64,000 nucleotides of DNA from Symbiodinium natans (lineage: Eukaryota; Sar; Dinophyceae; Suessiales; Symbiodiniaceae): contig CAJNDS010001757.1 in NCBI GenBank assembly GCA_905221605.1, positions 472,001 to 536,000 of the forward strand, read 5' to 3'. The translations under genes and the position numbers were made by a program. This document shows positions 1 through 10,570 of the stretch, one piece after another. The notes under the pieces are model-generated. The model was not told where the DNA came from, did no database searches, and saw only the letters and a program-made list of their open reading frames with translations. Each line of letters starts with the position of its first letter. Within the stretch, counting starts at the first letter, position 1.

Positions 1-1383
1 TCCGGCGCTTCTCCGGTGCTTCTCCGGCTGCTGGAGACCTTGAGGGCCCAGGCGTTCCGGCGCCTGGTCGAGAGCATCACGGGCCTGGGGCCCTTGACCT
101 CGCCGTGCTGCGCACTGGTGGCCATCCCTCCCGGGGGCCAGGTGCTTCCGCAGTGCTTTGCCGGGGAGCAGGACTGTGGCGAGGTCGCCTTCGCGCTCTT
201 TCTCACGGAGGACTGGTGGAATCAGGAGGATGGCGGGCAGTTTGAGGTGTATGGACCTGAGAAAGGCAAGCCGATCAGGACACTCTCCCCGGAGCCCTGC
301 CTGCTTCTCTATGCAGCCGGGGCGGGTGCCGCAATCACCCGAGTCCTCACTGAAGATGCTCCCCAGCTGGCGGTCCATGGAATCCTGGCCGGGAGGGGAG
401 CAGAAGAGCAGAGGGACCCCTGGCAGGATGCTCCGTTTCGAAGCCTGTTCGAAGGGCGCGGCAATGAGCAAGAAGCCCTGAACACCTGGGTCTCCGAGAG
501 GTTTCTGGACATGTCGATGAAGGGCGAGTTGCGGACGCAGTTCGAGGAGGCGAGCCACGTCAAGCTGCCAGGGTTCTTGACTGCGGCGCTGGCCGAGCGC
601 GTTGCTGCCGCCATCGACACGGTCGGTTCCGGCTGCAAGGGCTGGCAGGAGGAGGGTCCCGTGCGTGTGCAGCGCTACTTGGCCCTCAGCGAAACGCGGA
701 CCCGAGGAGCCTCAAGCTGCCCGGTGGGCAGAGCCCTGGCCGACGTGGCCGGGTACATGGCCTCAGATGGATTTCTGCAATACCTGGAGGCCATCACGGG
801 GGTGAAGCGAACCGGGTCGGCGTCTCTGCAAATCCGGCGGTTCAGACCGGGCCTCGATTTCCAGCGGCCCACGAGCACCGCACGGTCTCAGCTGGACGTT
901 CTCCTGGGCTTCGAGGTTGCCAGTGCCAGTGCAGACGATGGACGGGTTCGGCGGCGCCGTGCTCGGAAGCAGCTTCTGGCCATGGGTGGTGCAGATGGCT
1001 ACGTGGAGGGTGAAGCTCACCTGAGGACAGCAGAGGCTGCCGGGATACTGGCCGGGCCAGCGGGAATTCCTGCCCCTGTCCCCGTGTTGCTCCGGCTCCC
1101 GCTGCGAAACAACGTGCTGCGATTAGTGCTGAGAGATCCGGCCACGTCCCATTATGTCGAGCCTCTTCAAGTTGCTGCGCCGACCAGCCGTTGGGAGATC
1201 CGCCTCACTGTGCCTGTGGAGGAGCTGCCCGACAGCGACGAAGAGACAGAGTCCCAGGAGGCACCGGCACCCAAGTCCAAGCGGCCACGCAGGGAGGTGC
1301 CCGAAGCAACTCCCAGGCGGCGGGCCAAGCGGAGGGTCTCAAAACACGGCCGGCCTGGGGCTGCGGGGCTTCGAGGAGTTTAG
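1..1383 (+). CDS. OGFOD1/Tpa1/Ofd1-like 2-oxoglutarate oxygenase family protein, 5'-partial
   Basis: The frame is open from the first base of the window to a TAG at 1381-1383, so the true start lies upstream. The family hydroxylates a prolyl residue of ribosomal protein uS12 and has an N-terminal catalytic and a C-terminal non-catalytic double-stranded beta-helix. Seen here: the end of the N-terminal lobe (GG-containing strand WWNQEDGGQFEVY at about residues 68-80), then a lobe that fits the family C-terminal domain (FLDMSMKGELRTQFEE near 169-184, QIRRFRPG, LRLVLRD near 373-379, AAPTSRWEI), then a Lys/Arg-rich tail with a likely nuclear signal (about 427-450). Odd: where the family has its HxD iron-binding motif this protein reads LPQCFAGEQD (about 49-58), and the second iron histidine is also not seen, so catalysis looks lost or moved. 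It is intronless, unlike every other gene here. The family call is good; activity is doubtful. Confidence 0.7.
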   Translation, partial: SGASPVLLRLLETLRAQAFRRLVESITGLGPLTSPCCALVAIPPGGQVLPQCFAGEQDCGEVAFALFLTEDWWNQEDGGQFEVYGPEKGKPIRTLSPEPCLLLYAAGAGAAITRVLTEDAPQLAVHGILAGRGAEEQRDPWQDAPFRSLFEGRGNEQEALNTWVSERFLDMSMKGELRTQFEEASHVKLPGFLTAALAERVAAAIDTVGSGCKGWQEEGPVRVQRYLALSETRTRGASSCPVGRALADVAGYMASDGFLQYLEAITGVKRTGSASLQIRRFRPGLDFQRPTSTARSQLDVLLGFEVASASADDGRVRRRRARKQLLAMGGADGYVEGEAHLRTAEAAGILAGPAGIPAPVPVLLRLPLRNNVLRLVLRDPATSHYVEPLQVAAPTSRWEIRLTVPVEELPDSDEETESQEAPAPKSKRPRREVPEATPRRRAKRRVSKHGRPGAAGLRGV

Positions 1384-2709
1384 GCATGAATTCTTAGAGA
1401 TGTTGTACCTGTCTTTGATGAACCCTGAACCCTAAACCCTCCCTAAAGCCCAACCTGCCGGCCAGAGTGGCAGGGAGGGTCGTTCAAGGACCGAGTTGAC
1501 GTAGCCTTGTGGTCTAAGAGCCACTGGTAAGATGCCGTGTGCACTAAACCCTAGGCCCTAAACCCTAAACTCCAAGCCCGAAACCCGAAACCCGAAACCC
1601 TAAACCCTAAACCCTAAACCCTAAACCCTAAACCCTAAACCCTAAACCCTAAACCCTAAACCCTAAACCCTAAACCCTAAACCCTAACCCTAAACCCTAA
1701 ACCCTCAACCCTAAACCCTAAACCCTAACCACGAGCCCTGGCGAGGTTTTCGACTTCACAGCCTGTGGCTCGAGGTTGGAAAGCCCTAAGAACCCTCGTA
1801 AACCCTCAAAAGCCCTAAAGAACCCAGTAAGCCCCCCAAAAACCCTCTAAGCCCCAAAAAACCTAATGACCCTGCAACCCAACAAAAACCCAAAGCACCC
1901 TAAAACCCTAAGAACCCTTAGAACCCTAAAGCCCTAAACAAACAAAAAACTAAACTCCCCCAAAAATCAAAACAACAAAACGCGGCGGAAGTCATGCCTC
2001 GCTTGGGCGGCCACCGCGGCCCTGGTGCCAGAGGCCAGGGTTTTTAGGACTTTTAGGACGTTCAGGGGCTTTGCGACTTTTCGGAGTTTCGAACTTGTGG
2101 GACGTTTAGGATTTAGGGATGTTTAGGGATTAGGGTTGAGGGTTGACATGCTTAGGATATTAGGGACGTTTAGGGGGTCAGGTTTCGATGGGGTTTCCGG
2201 GTTAGCCCGGGCTATCCGAAAGAAACCACACTAAGCCCTAAGCCCTAAACCCTAAACTCTAAACCCTAAATCTTCCCTAGGACTTACGAGAGCTTTAAGA
2301 GGGGGGAACATCAAACCTAAAAACCCTAAGCCCCACAGGCTACCAATTTCCCAATTTCCGGTTAAGAATCGGCAGGTCATCCAGTTTGTTTAAGGTTACA
2401 TGGTCCGTTAATGTGGTCCCTCGCCTTCTTTAGAGGGTTCTGAAGGGCCCTTGGGGTTCTAGAGGGAATATAAGGGGTCTAGAAGGGTTCCCATTAAGGG
2501 TCTTGTAACTACCCTTAAGGGTTAGAAGGGGGGGGGGGGTATGGTTAAGGGGCCTGAAGACGAAGAGCCCATTGAAGAAAGCCACAAGAGTTGTAAAGAT
2601 TTGATTCTGGGTTTGTAGGGTTTATGGGGCTTACAGTGCTTACTGGGCCCTCAGAGCCCTAAACTCCCTAAACCCTAACCCCTAAACCCTAAACCCTAAA
2701 TCCTCCGAG
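1384..2709. repeat. Telomere-like repeat tract with degenerate copies
   Basis: After the OGFOD1-like stop codon the sequence is a mix of CCCTAAA units (cleanest at about 1595-1728), decayed CCCTAA/CCCCAAA variants to about 1960, and TTTAGGG-like units from 2040 to 2200. A short GC-rich unique patch lies at 1981-2040. No gene was recognised in this stretch. A poly-G run sits at 2527-2539. Confidence 0.8.
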
Positions 2710-2812
2710 TATGACTCCCTTGAGAATGGCGAGGACCGTGCTGGGTCCTCCCAGTGCTCGCAGCAGCGGCTGCCCTCTATGCCGGCTTTGCTGGATCCCC
2801 AGCCGGGTGAAG
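2710..2812 (+). CDS. Exon-like island, unknown protein
   Basis: A 103-nt unique segment follows an AG at 2708-2709 and ends before GT at 2813 (AAG/GTGGGT). One frame reads YDSLENGEDRAGSSQCSQQ and continues without a stop. It is preceded by CCCTAAA units and followed by TTTAGGG-like units, the arrangement seen around most exons here. Function is unknown. Confidence 0.4.
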
Positions 2813-3050
2813 GTGGGTTTAGGGTTCGGGGTTCGCGGATGACCCGGGTTATGTTGTAAGGTGCTTCGATATCGTCCTCCAACGCTAAGCCCCAGACTTC
2901 TCTGTTCTCCCCCCCCTCGTGCGTGTTGCAAACATTCGCGGCCATCCATGAAGCGAAGGTGTCCTCAAGTCAAATTCTCATCACGCCCTTAAACCCTAGA
3001 CCTACTTCTGGCCCTGAACCAAAAACCCTAACCCTAAACCCTGAACCTTT

Positions 3051-3195
3051 GACCCTAAACTCTAAACCCTAAACCCTAAACCCTAAACCCTAAACCCTAA
3101 ACCCTAAACCCTAAACCCTAAACCCTAAACCCTAAACCCTAAACCCTACGCCCTAAGCCCTAAACCCTAAGCCCTAAACCCTACACCCTAAACCC
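3051..3195. repeat. CCCTAAA telomere-like array
   Basis: About 20 units of CCCTAAA, nearly perfect in the middle, with CCCTAAG and CCCTACA variants at the right end. It is interstitial, not a chromosome end, because unique and coding sequence continue on both sides. Confidence 0.9.
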
Positions 3196-3233
3196 TTAGA
3201 GTTTAGGGCTTTTAGGCCCTTTGGGTGCCACAG

Positions 3234-3312
3234 CTGGTGTGTTGAGGCCCAGGCTGACGGCTTCACCGGGTGGTCATTGACAGATCCGCGGCCGGCGCCG
3301 GACCGGCTCTGA
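3234..3312 (+). CDS. Exon-like island ending in a stop codon
   Basis: Unique GC-rich segment after an AG at 3232-3233. One frame reads CVEAQADGFTGWSLTDP and ends at TGA 3310-3312, so this may be a terminal exon. It is flanked by CCCTAAA units upstream and by TTTAGGG units downstream. No family is recognised. Confidence 0.3.
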
Positions 3313-3327
3313 GCAGTTGAGGGTTGA

Positions 3328-3460
3328 GGGTTTCGAGTTTAGGGTTTAGGGTCAAAGGTTTAGGGTTTAGGGTTTAGGGTTTAGGGTCAAAGGTTTAGGG
3401 TTTAGGGTTTAGGGTTTAGGGTTTGGGGTCAAAGGTTTAGGGCTTAGGGCATTAAGGTTT
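3328..3460. repeat. TTTAGGG array in three sub-blocks
   Basis: Units of TTTAGGG are broken by the same short spacer (GTCAAAGG) three times at about 3350, 3388 and 3427, so the block grew by duplication of a longer unit (about 39 bp), not only by single 7-mers. Confidence 0.8.
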
Positions 3461-3475
3461 AGGGTTCTGCATCAA

Positions 3476-3570
3476 ACAGCCCAGCAGCTGTCCGCGGAGG
3501 CTCCAGCGAGTCGCGGCCTTACGCAGCAACGGGCCGCGCCGAGGGCGGAGGCCAAGGCCGAGGCAGAGGA
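3476..3570 (+). CDS. Exon-like island, frame uncertain
   Basis: Unique segment between TTTAGGG blocks. All three forward frames stay open over most of it; the readings are Ala/Glu-rich (SAEAPASRGLTQQR), Gly/Arg-rich (GRAEGGGQGRGRGPG) or Arg-rich, so the frame cannot be chosen from sequence. The right edge meets GGTTTAGGG, which can supply a GT donor. Confidence 0.25.
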
Positions 3571-3842
3571 CCAGGGTTTAGGGTTTGGGGTTTAGGGTTT
3601 AGGCTTTAGGGTTTAGGGTTTAGGGTTTAGGGTTAGGGGTTTAGGGGTTTAGGGGTTTCAGGTGTTCAGGGGTTTGGGGGTTTAGGGGTTTCAGGTGTTG
3701 AGGGGTTTAGGGGTCTCAGGTGTTCAGGGGTTCGGGGGGTTTAGGGCTTTAGGTGCCCTTCAAATCCTCCCATGATGGCTTGAACCTGTAAACCCACCTA
3801 AAGCCCAAACCCTGGCCATCAAAGCCCTGAGCTTCTCCTCAG

Positions 3843-3932
3843 TGGTTTGACTGGGGCCTTCTTTCGCCAGAGGACCCGGACAGCCCTGGCCAGGCTGCAG
3901 AAGATGAGCAGGAGGCCTGGCTGGGCACATGG
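3843..3932 (+). CDS. Exon-like island, acidic, unknown protein
   Basis: Ninety nucleotides after a CTCAG acceptor at 3838-3842, open in the frame WFDWGLLSPEDPDSPGQA with an acidic continuation ending LGTW. A TTTAGGG-like tract follows. Which gene it belongs to is unknown. Confidence 0.4.
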
Positions 3933-4404
3933 GGTTCTTAAAGCCCTATGACTTGGCTTTGGGGTTTAGGGCTTAGGTTTCAAGGAGCCTAGGGTTTGAA
4001 TGGGTTTAGGGTGAATCTTGAACACCAACACGAAGCCCTTAACCTAAATAACCCTCAACCTACAAAAGCCTGAAAAAGGCCTGAGTCCTCAACCCCGACA
4101 ACCCCTAGCCCTAACCCCCCCCCCCCCCCAAAGCCCTCAAGACACAAGGCCCCGAACACTAAACCCTAAAACCCCTCAAGCTTCCAAGCCCTACACCCTC
4201 TAAAGGCCTGAGGGTGGTTTGCTTTAGGGTTGGCTTAGGGTTTAGAGTAGCCCTCAGCCCTGAACCCGAAACCCCTAGACCCCTAAGCCCTAAACCCTAA
4301 ACCCTAAACCCTGGAAAAACCATGAGTCCCTAACACCCAAAAAGGGAACTTCAGACAAGCAGTTCTTGAAAAAGCAACCCAGTGGTTTGAGGGTTGAGGG
4401 TTGG

Positions 4405-4492
4405 GGTTTAGGGTTTAGGGTTTAGGGTTTAGGGTTTAGGGTTTAGGGTTTAGGGTTTAGGGTTTAGGGTTTAGGGTTTAGGGTTTAGAGTT
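4405..4492. repeat. TTTAGGG telomere-like array
   Basis: About 12 nearly perfect TTTAGGG units. The next exon-like island lies about 270 bp downstream. Confidence 0.9.
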
Positions 4493-4764
4493 TAGGGGCT
4501 TATGCTAGGGGTGGTTTAGGGGCTCAAGGCTCTGGGAGACAGGGTCTTAGGGTTTAAGGGTCTAGGGTGGGGGTTTTGGGGTGAGGACCTGGATGTTTAG
4601 GGGGTTTTCGGGGTGGGGTCGAGGCGTTTTGGGGCGAGGATTCAGCCTAGGCTTTCAGCCATGGTGCAGAATATGTGCCCGCTCTTGCTCCTTGAAGCTT
4701 CCCTAGACCCCAAACCCTCAACCCTAAACCCTAAACCCTTTTCCCTGAACCCTATTCGGCCGGC

Positions 4765-4860
4765 TCGGGCCGAACGCGGTGCGCCTGCTCCGGACGGCGC
4801 GGCAGCAGGCGGCGGAGCAGCAGGCCCAGTATGCACGCTGGGCGGGCCCTGCCTTGCACC
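4765..4860 (+). CDS. Exon-like island, Gln/Ala-rich helix
   Basis: GC-rich unique segment between a CCCTAAA block and plain sequence. One frame reads AVRLLRTARQQAAEQQAQYA and looks like an amphipathic helix. It lies just upstream of two membrane-protein exons and could belong to the same gene, but no linking evidence is visible. Confidence 0.3.
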
Positions 4861-5130
4861 AAAATGGCTCGCGTCCCTCAGCTGCTCGCTTCAGCAGGCC
4901 CTGTATGAGGCCTAGCTGGGGGTCGCGGGCCATCGCCCCTCCCGAAGCTGACCTGAGTGTCGGGCGCTAGGGGTAGGTTGGGCCGGCTGTGGCACCTTCA
5001 CGAGTCTTAGTCTCACACGAAAATAGAGACTTGATGAATCAGAGAACAGGCCTAAGGCCCTAAACCCTAAGCCCTAAACCCTAAACCCTGAACCCCAGAC
5101 CCTAAACCGGCTTAGCTCCAAGCTCGTCAG

Positions 5131-5211
5131 GGGGATCCCCTCACGTTTTTTGTTCCGGTGGTGGTCGTTCTCCTCTACCTGGGCTTCGGCACCATCTACT
5201 CGGCCGAGCGC
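5131..5211 (+). CDS. Membrane exon, K+-channel-like (outer helix before the pore)
   Basis: After a CAG at 5128-5130 the frame reads GDPLTFFVPVVVVLLYLGFG, then TIYSAERG. It is one transmembrane helix followed by a Tyr/Glu-containing turn. This order resembles the helix before the pore loop in two-pore or tandem-pore potassium channels. No TVGYGD-like selectivity filter is found before the next exon at 5401, so the assignment is tentative. Confidence 0.4.
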
Positions 5212-5400
5212 GGCGCCCGGAGTTCAGGGTTTGGGGGCTTTCGGGTTTCGGGTCTAGGCTTCAGGGTTTAAGATATGTTTCAGAGGCTGCTGTAGCAAAC
5301 ATAGGACCCTGTGTAGCCCGACTGAGAGGCCGCTAACAGCCCTAAACCCTAAACCCTAGACCCTAGACCCTAGACCCTAAACCCTAAACACTAAACCGAG

Positions 5401-5506
5401 GTATTTCATGCCCATGGGTGACATCGGAGGAAAGCTGGCCGTGGGCTTCGGCGTCGTGTTTGCGATTCTCGTTTTTGCTGTGACGATCAAGGAAGTGCTA
5501 TCGTAG
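5401..5506 (+). CDS. Terminal membrane exon, K+-channel-like (helix after the pore)
   Basis: Starts after GAG at 5398-5400 in the frame YFMPMGDIGGKLAVGFGVVF, followed by AILVFAVTIKEVLS and a TAG stop at 5504-5506. One strongly hydrophobic helix with a short cytoplasmic end. The opening resembles the stretch that follows a K+-channel filter. Together with 5131-5211 it would form the end of a small channel gene, but the filter exon between them is not visible. Confidence 0.4.
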
Positions 5507-5840
5507 CCAGCCGTTGGCTGGGCGGCAGCCTTTTTAAGATCTTCAACCCTAAACCCTAGACCCTAAACCCTAAACCTTTAACCCGACATCCTCCACCCTG
5601 AACTTAGGTAGATGGCCCTAAAACCCTGGCCCTAAACCCGAAGACTCCAAACGCAAACCTGACACCCCCGCACCCTGAAATGGGGGTTGATCTGGACTGT
5701 GGTCCTTGCGCTACCCTAAGTTTTCAGGAACAGAATCACCCCAAACCTTAAACCCTAAACTCTAAACCCTAATCCCTAAACCCCTGAAACGACCCAGAGC
5801 TTAGATCAACCCCTATGGCTCCTGGCACCTGCGCCTCCAG

Positions 5841-5887
5841 TTTCACGAAGCGGCGCGCGGCATTGATTTGAGCAAAAGGCTGACCGG
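5841..5887 (+). CDS. Exon-like island, unknown
   Basis: Follows a CTCCAG acceptor at 5835-5840, reads FHEAARGIDLSKRLT, and runs directly into GGGTTTAGGGTTTAGGG, whose GT can act as donor. Too short for a family call. Confidence 0.35.
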
Positions 5888-6811
5888 GTTTAGGGTTTAG
5901 GGTTTAGGGTTTACGGGTTCGGGGTTAGGGTTGATTTCGGCAACTTGTCACTCGCTCCTTTGTATTCTGGGTTGGAAGAGGGCGCGGGGTCTAGGGAAGA
6001 CTTGTAAACCCTAAACCCTAAACCCGAAACCCTTAACCCTTAACCCTAAACCTAAACCCTAAAAACCCAAACTCTACAACCTCAACCCTATGTAAACCGT
6101 GTTCTTGGTAGGGAGAAGCGCTCCCGCATCAAACTGAGGGGCTTGCTATGGCTGCTAGGTGCAAAGGCCAAGGGAGGCTTCAGGGATAAGCCGCGGGGAG
6201 GAGTTCGTGTTAAGGTCTTGCTGCGTGTACATGGCCTCCTTGCAGATACGAGTGAGTGTTTTTTCTGGGATGTCCTTTTGGGGATGCATATGCTGCAGGA
6301 CCCGAAACCCTAAGCCCGGAGCCCCCTTTGCGAAGATGTGTGAGCCCCCAAGGATTCCGCCACGCCGCTTGGGCTCCAGAGCGGCGTTGTTTGTGTATGA
6401 CCCTCGACCCTAAAGCTTTGGGTTTCGGGAAGCAAGATCTCACACGACTACTGGGCCGTGTAGCACTGCCGAGCCCCTAGCCCTACCCAGCGTACACGTC
6501 AACACCACACCGGTTCTACAAGCAAAGTGAAGACCGACGGGGCGCATGCCCAAGACAAAGAGCGCGGACCCCCGGTGACACCATGTGTGCATGGCACCAG
6601 TGATTATGTTCAAGCCAACAGTAGCCCCTGAACCATTAGAAGCCTTGACCCCTAAACCCTTGCAAGCCTTATGGAACCCTAAGCCCTCAGCAAAAAGCCC
6701 CAAGCCCGAAGCCCTAAGCCCTAAGCCCTAAGCCCTCAACCCTAAACTCTAAAGGCCCTAATGACGACCCCCAAACCCCCAGCCCCAGCTGGAGCCAAAA
6801 GTGCCCCCGAG

Positions 6812-6868
6812 GCAAGCCGGCCAAGAAGAAGAAGGAAAGCAGCAGCAGCAGCAGCAGCTCCTCCTCAG
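6812..6868 (+). CDS. Exon of a Lys/Ser-rich low-complexity protein
   Basis: Begins after AG 6810-6811 and ends at CAG/GTGGGT (donor 6869). Reads KPAKKKKE followed by ten Ser. It ends in phase 1, which fits the next island at 7564. CCCTAAG/CCTAAA units lie before it and TTTAGGG units after it. Likely part of a nuclear low-complexity protein. Confidence 0.5.
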
Positions 6869-7167
6869 GTGGGTTCAGGGTTTAGGGTTTAGGGTTTAGG
6901 GTTTACGTGCAACAACCAACCCCGAAAGGGGTTCTACTTCTGTGTATTTGATCTCAACTCATAGGGGGTTGCTCGATCCCAATGAAGGGGGGTTCAGTTA
7001 AGCCCAAGAAAGCCCCAGACCAGCCACGCAGGATCCACCCCGCATGTATGCACCCACGATCTGTACAAACGCCCGAATTTCAGAAAGCTCTACGCCAGCC
7101 TTAGGTAAGACTCCTTTAAAGCTGTAAGGCTTGCAACCAGGCTCGAACTTCTGAAGTAACTGCGTAA

Positions 7168-7275
7168 TATAGGGGTCGGGAAAAGGACTATTACTATTCC
7201 ATTAGGGTCCCTTGCGAATTATAGTATAATGACCCCCAAAACCCTGTTCAATGATTAAGGCCCCCTATAGTAGAA
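7168..7275. mobile_element. MITE-like element, family M3
   Basis: AT-rich element of about 108 bp whose ends are related (TATAGGGGTC at the left, the reverse complement of TATAGGGGGCCTT at the right). Related copies lie at 18531-18641 and 26847-26957, sharing internal stretches such as TATTCC-TTAGGGTCCCTT and the AAAACCCT block. It encodes nothing and sits between exon-like islands. Confidence 0.6.
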
Positions 7276-7276
7276 G

Positions 7277-7533
7277 CCCTAAACCCTAAACCCTAAACCC
7301 TAAACCCTAAACCCTAAACCCTAAACCCTAAACCCTAAACCCTAAACCCTAAACCCTAAACCCTAAACCTAACCCTAAACCCTAAACCCTAAACCCTAAA
7401 CCCTAAACCCTAAACCCTAAACCCTAAACCCTAAACCCTAAACCCTAAACCCTAAACCCTAAACCCTAACCCTAAACCCTAACCCCTAAACCCTAAACCC
7501 TAAACCCTAAACCCTAAACCCTAAACCCTAAAC
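7277..7533. repeat. CCCTAAA telomere-like array, longest clean block in the left half
   Basis: About 36 units, almost all CCCTAAA with a few CCCTAA slips. It lies shortly upstream of the exon-like island at 7564, in the orientation opposite to the TTTAGGG units that follow the previous island at 6868. Confidence 0.95.
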
Positions 7534-7563
7534 CCCAATCATACTATAAAAGCAGCTGCGTAG

Positions 7564-7660
7564 GTGAGGAGGAGGAAGAGGAGGAGGAGAAGAGGAGAGA
7601 GAGCAGCAGCAGCAGTAGCAGCAGTGGCCGCCCCAGCTCCCAGGGGCTTTCCCAGGCTTG
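7564..7660 (+). CDS. Exon of a Glu/Ser-rich low-complexity protein
   Basis: After TAG at 7561-7563, entering with two bases that complete the phase-1 end of the island at 6868. Reads eight Glu, then KRRE, eight Ser and GRPSSQGLSQA, ending before GT at 7661. Same composition and strand as 6812-6868, so one gene is likely. Confidence 0.5.
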
Positions 7661-8109
7661 GTGTGGGTTTAGGGTTTAGGATTTAGGGTTTAGGGTTTTA
7701 GGGTTTAGGGTTTATGGTTTAGGGTTTAGGGTTTAGGGTTTAGTTTGGGGTTTGGGGTTTAAAGGTTTAGGTTTTAGGGGACCATGTGAGGGGTGGGGTT
7801 TTAACGCTTTAGGGTTAGGGCTTAGGATTTAGGATTCAGGCTTTAGGGTCGTTATACGTTGGGCTTTAAGTACCTTAACTGGCGTGATGATATAGGCTAC
7901 CTTACTTACAACCCTATGTTTGGGGTTTTGGCAGCTGAATGCGTAAGGAACTTTCAAGATTGAAGCCCCCAACCAAAACCCCAAACACCCCCCCCCCCCC
8001 CAAACCTCAAGCCCTAAGCCCCACCCCGAACCACAGCCCCCGAAGCACGTTTTCTGAACCCCCGAAGCCCAAACGCCATAACCCCTAAATCCCAAATCCT
8101 TCAACCCAG

Positions 8110-8162
8110 GCAAGCACAAGCGGCGCAAAGAGCGAAGCCGCAGCCAACAACTGAGTCGGGGA
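8110..8162 (+). CDS. Exon-like island, Arg/Ser/Lys-rich
   Basis: After CCCAG at 8105-8109, with the frame KHKRRKERSRSQQLSRG and a possible GT donor at 8163. Composition fits the Ser/Lys-rich gene of 6.8-7.7 kb (SR-like tail), but the phase does not close cleanly, so frame and borders are uncertain. Confidence 0.35.
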
Positions 8163-10570
8163 GTAGGGCTTTCGGGCTTTAGGGTTTAGGGTGGGTTTCT
8201 ACTGGGCTCTTATATTTGTTTTGAGGCTTCGGGGTTTAGATTTTCGGGGTTCTGTCTGTTTTTTTGCCTACGGGGTTTAAGGGTTTGGGGGTTTAACTTA
8301 GGGCGTCTGGGATACTTGGGGTTCCGGGTGTTGCTTGGGGGGAGGTTGGCACCAGGGCTGCAGGGGCATGAGGGCTCCCAGAATTTGTCGCGACCGCATA
8401 AGGTGTGGCAGGAGTGTCGTTTCTTTGTCTTTTATTTCAGGGCGTGGTCTGCTCTGGCCTTTAGTTAAAAAGTTGCACAATGTGGGAGTTTACGAATATA
8501 GGGGACCCCTATATTAGACCCCCCTAAATAGTAAAGGACCTGCAAGAAGGAACCCCCGTAATTTTAACGCTACGCGACCCGCCTCGGCCCGGCCCAGCGC
8601 ATCCGCGTGAGCATGGTGATTCCGCAGCGCCCAAGTCGCTGGACCCCAAGCAATAAGGGTTGGGTTTAGGGTTTAGGGTTCCGGGTTTATGGTTTATGGT
8701 TTGGGGTTTGGGGTTGAGGGTTGATTCAGGGTTGAGGGCTTAGGGCTCAAGGCTCAAGGTTCACGGTTTGGGGTTTAGGGTTTTTGGGTTTAGGGTTCAA
8801 GGTTCAAGCCAAACCCTCAAGCAAAAGCGGGGGAGGGGTCGGGGCACAGAGGGAGGGGGGGTCGGGGGGGAGGGGCGGGGGGGGCGGGGTGGCCTGCTGG
8901 GCGGCGGGGCTTCAGCTGCCCTGGTCCTGGCGAACCGTCCGCTTTCAGATTGTGGCCGCACCCTTTCCAGGCAAAGAAAAAGGGGGCCGACAATTGGCTT
9001 GGGCTTGGGGCGAGGATTTGGAAGGGGGTGCCTGTTCTCACAACCTATACACCTTCGGCCCGAATATCGTAAACCCGCGTGTGTGGGCTCGGGGTCCCGA
9101 TGATGGAAGAGGGTCGAGGCTTTGTCTCTCACCTCAGCGCAGCGCGCATTGCCATCAGCCTTGTCCTTTGGGATGTTCCGCCTTATACTGCGACTCAACA
9201 AAATCGGTTGCCACAGGCGGGCCTTGCAAAAAGCGGGTGCAAAAAGCGGGTGCAAGATTTCCAACATCCACAGCAACAGTCCTTAATCGGGATTATGCTA
9301 GGTACTATATGTTTAGGGTTTAGGGTTTAGGGTTTGGGGTTCAGGGTTGAGGACCATCAGCCTTATCGTTGAAGTTGACTGTTGATCGCAGGCAGGGCCA
9401 TGCCCGGTGCAATGCCATGTCATAAAGTGGAACCTACATAAGGGTTTCCGAAATTGGGGGGTACCGTTTAGGGTTTAGGGTTTAGGGTTTAGGGTTTAGG
9501 GTTTAGGGGGTCCTTATTAGAAGGGAATGCTACTATTTGGGGTCTATAATCCGGGTCCACCTATTCTCCTCGTAAACTCCCACATGCAACCACGAGGTGT
9601 TTGTCATGAGCTTGACCTCAGGTAGAGATACGTTGGTGTTGACATTTCAGGACAAGAGGGGCCAGATAGGTGTTTGCGTGAACTGATGCCGGGGCTTAGG
9701 TGCAACAGCTAAATCCTGAACCCTGCACCCCCCCCAAACCTAAACCCCAAACCCCAAACCTCTTAGGCCCAAAGCCGAAGCCTTGCAACCCAGAAGACCA
9801 AGAGCCGCCGCCCAAAATTGCGTTTAGGGTTTATGTTTAGGTTTTAGGCTTACTTGAAGGTTGGGGTTTAGGGCTGAAGGTTCATGGGTAGTCATAATCA
9901 GGGTTATACCTTCGCGCGATGTGTGGAAGGCCGTGATCGCCGAAGGCGCCGGGACGATGGCAAAGGCAGCGCGAGGGTTCGCAGGGTTTAGGATTAAGGG
10001 TTCAGGGTTCAGGCTCTAGGCTTTAGGATTGAGGGCTTATAGGCTTATGACTTATAAGTCTTCATAGGGTGCATGAGGCTCACAAGGCCCAGAGGCTTGC
10101 AAGGGACTCGTGGGGATGATAGGGAAATTTGGGCGCACATGGTTTTCACAGGGTTTTGGTTCAGGGTTTAGGGATTTAGGGTTTAGGTCTAGGGATTACA
10201 GAGTTTTTTTCGGGTGTCGAAGGGTTTGGCAGGGTTTCCAAATAGGGTTTAGAAGGCTTCATGCTTTAGCCCCAACCCTCAACTCTATCAGCCCTGCAAT
10301 CCTTAGCCTTGGAAGCCCCTTATCCTGGAGGATCCGGGACAGTTAGCGCATAGAAGTTGCGAAGTAGGATAGCCCCAAAAGTTGGGTTCCTCGTAGTTTA
10401 GTGTTTAGGGTTTTATGTTACGCATCGGTTATTAAGTAAGATAACCTGCCAGAAGTTGGGTTCCTCTGAGGCAGCTTGGAATTCCTAAGTCTCCCCATCC
10501 TCCCAGTAAGCCCAAACCCTAAACCCTAAACCCTCAACCCTAAACATCCCTAAGCCCTACACCGCCCCAG
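8163..10570. other. Mostly non-coding stretch with scattered telomere-like units
   Basis: TTTAGGG units occur at 8660-8800, 9305-9345, 9465-9508 and around 9825-10020. GC-rich unique patches at 8585-8660, 8890-9080 and 9905-9985 could hold short exons, but no frame stands out. G-rich runs lie at 8850-8890. Nothing else was recognised. Confidence 0.4.
8495..8515. repeat. Perfect 21-bp palindrome related to M3 ends
   Basis: AATATAGGGG-A-CCCCTATATT. The arm matches the ends of the M3 elements, so this looks like two M3 termini left back to back after loss of the interior. Confidence 0.6.

Noticed and set aside
7277-7533. True chromosome end
   Set aside because: Arrays occur in both orientations with coding sequence on both sides throughout the window, so they are interstitial.
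8797-9276. 159-codon - strand frame rich in Pro/Arg
   Set aside because: It arises from G-rich + strand sequence; no motif, and opposite to all supported exons.
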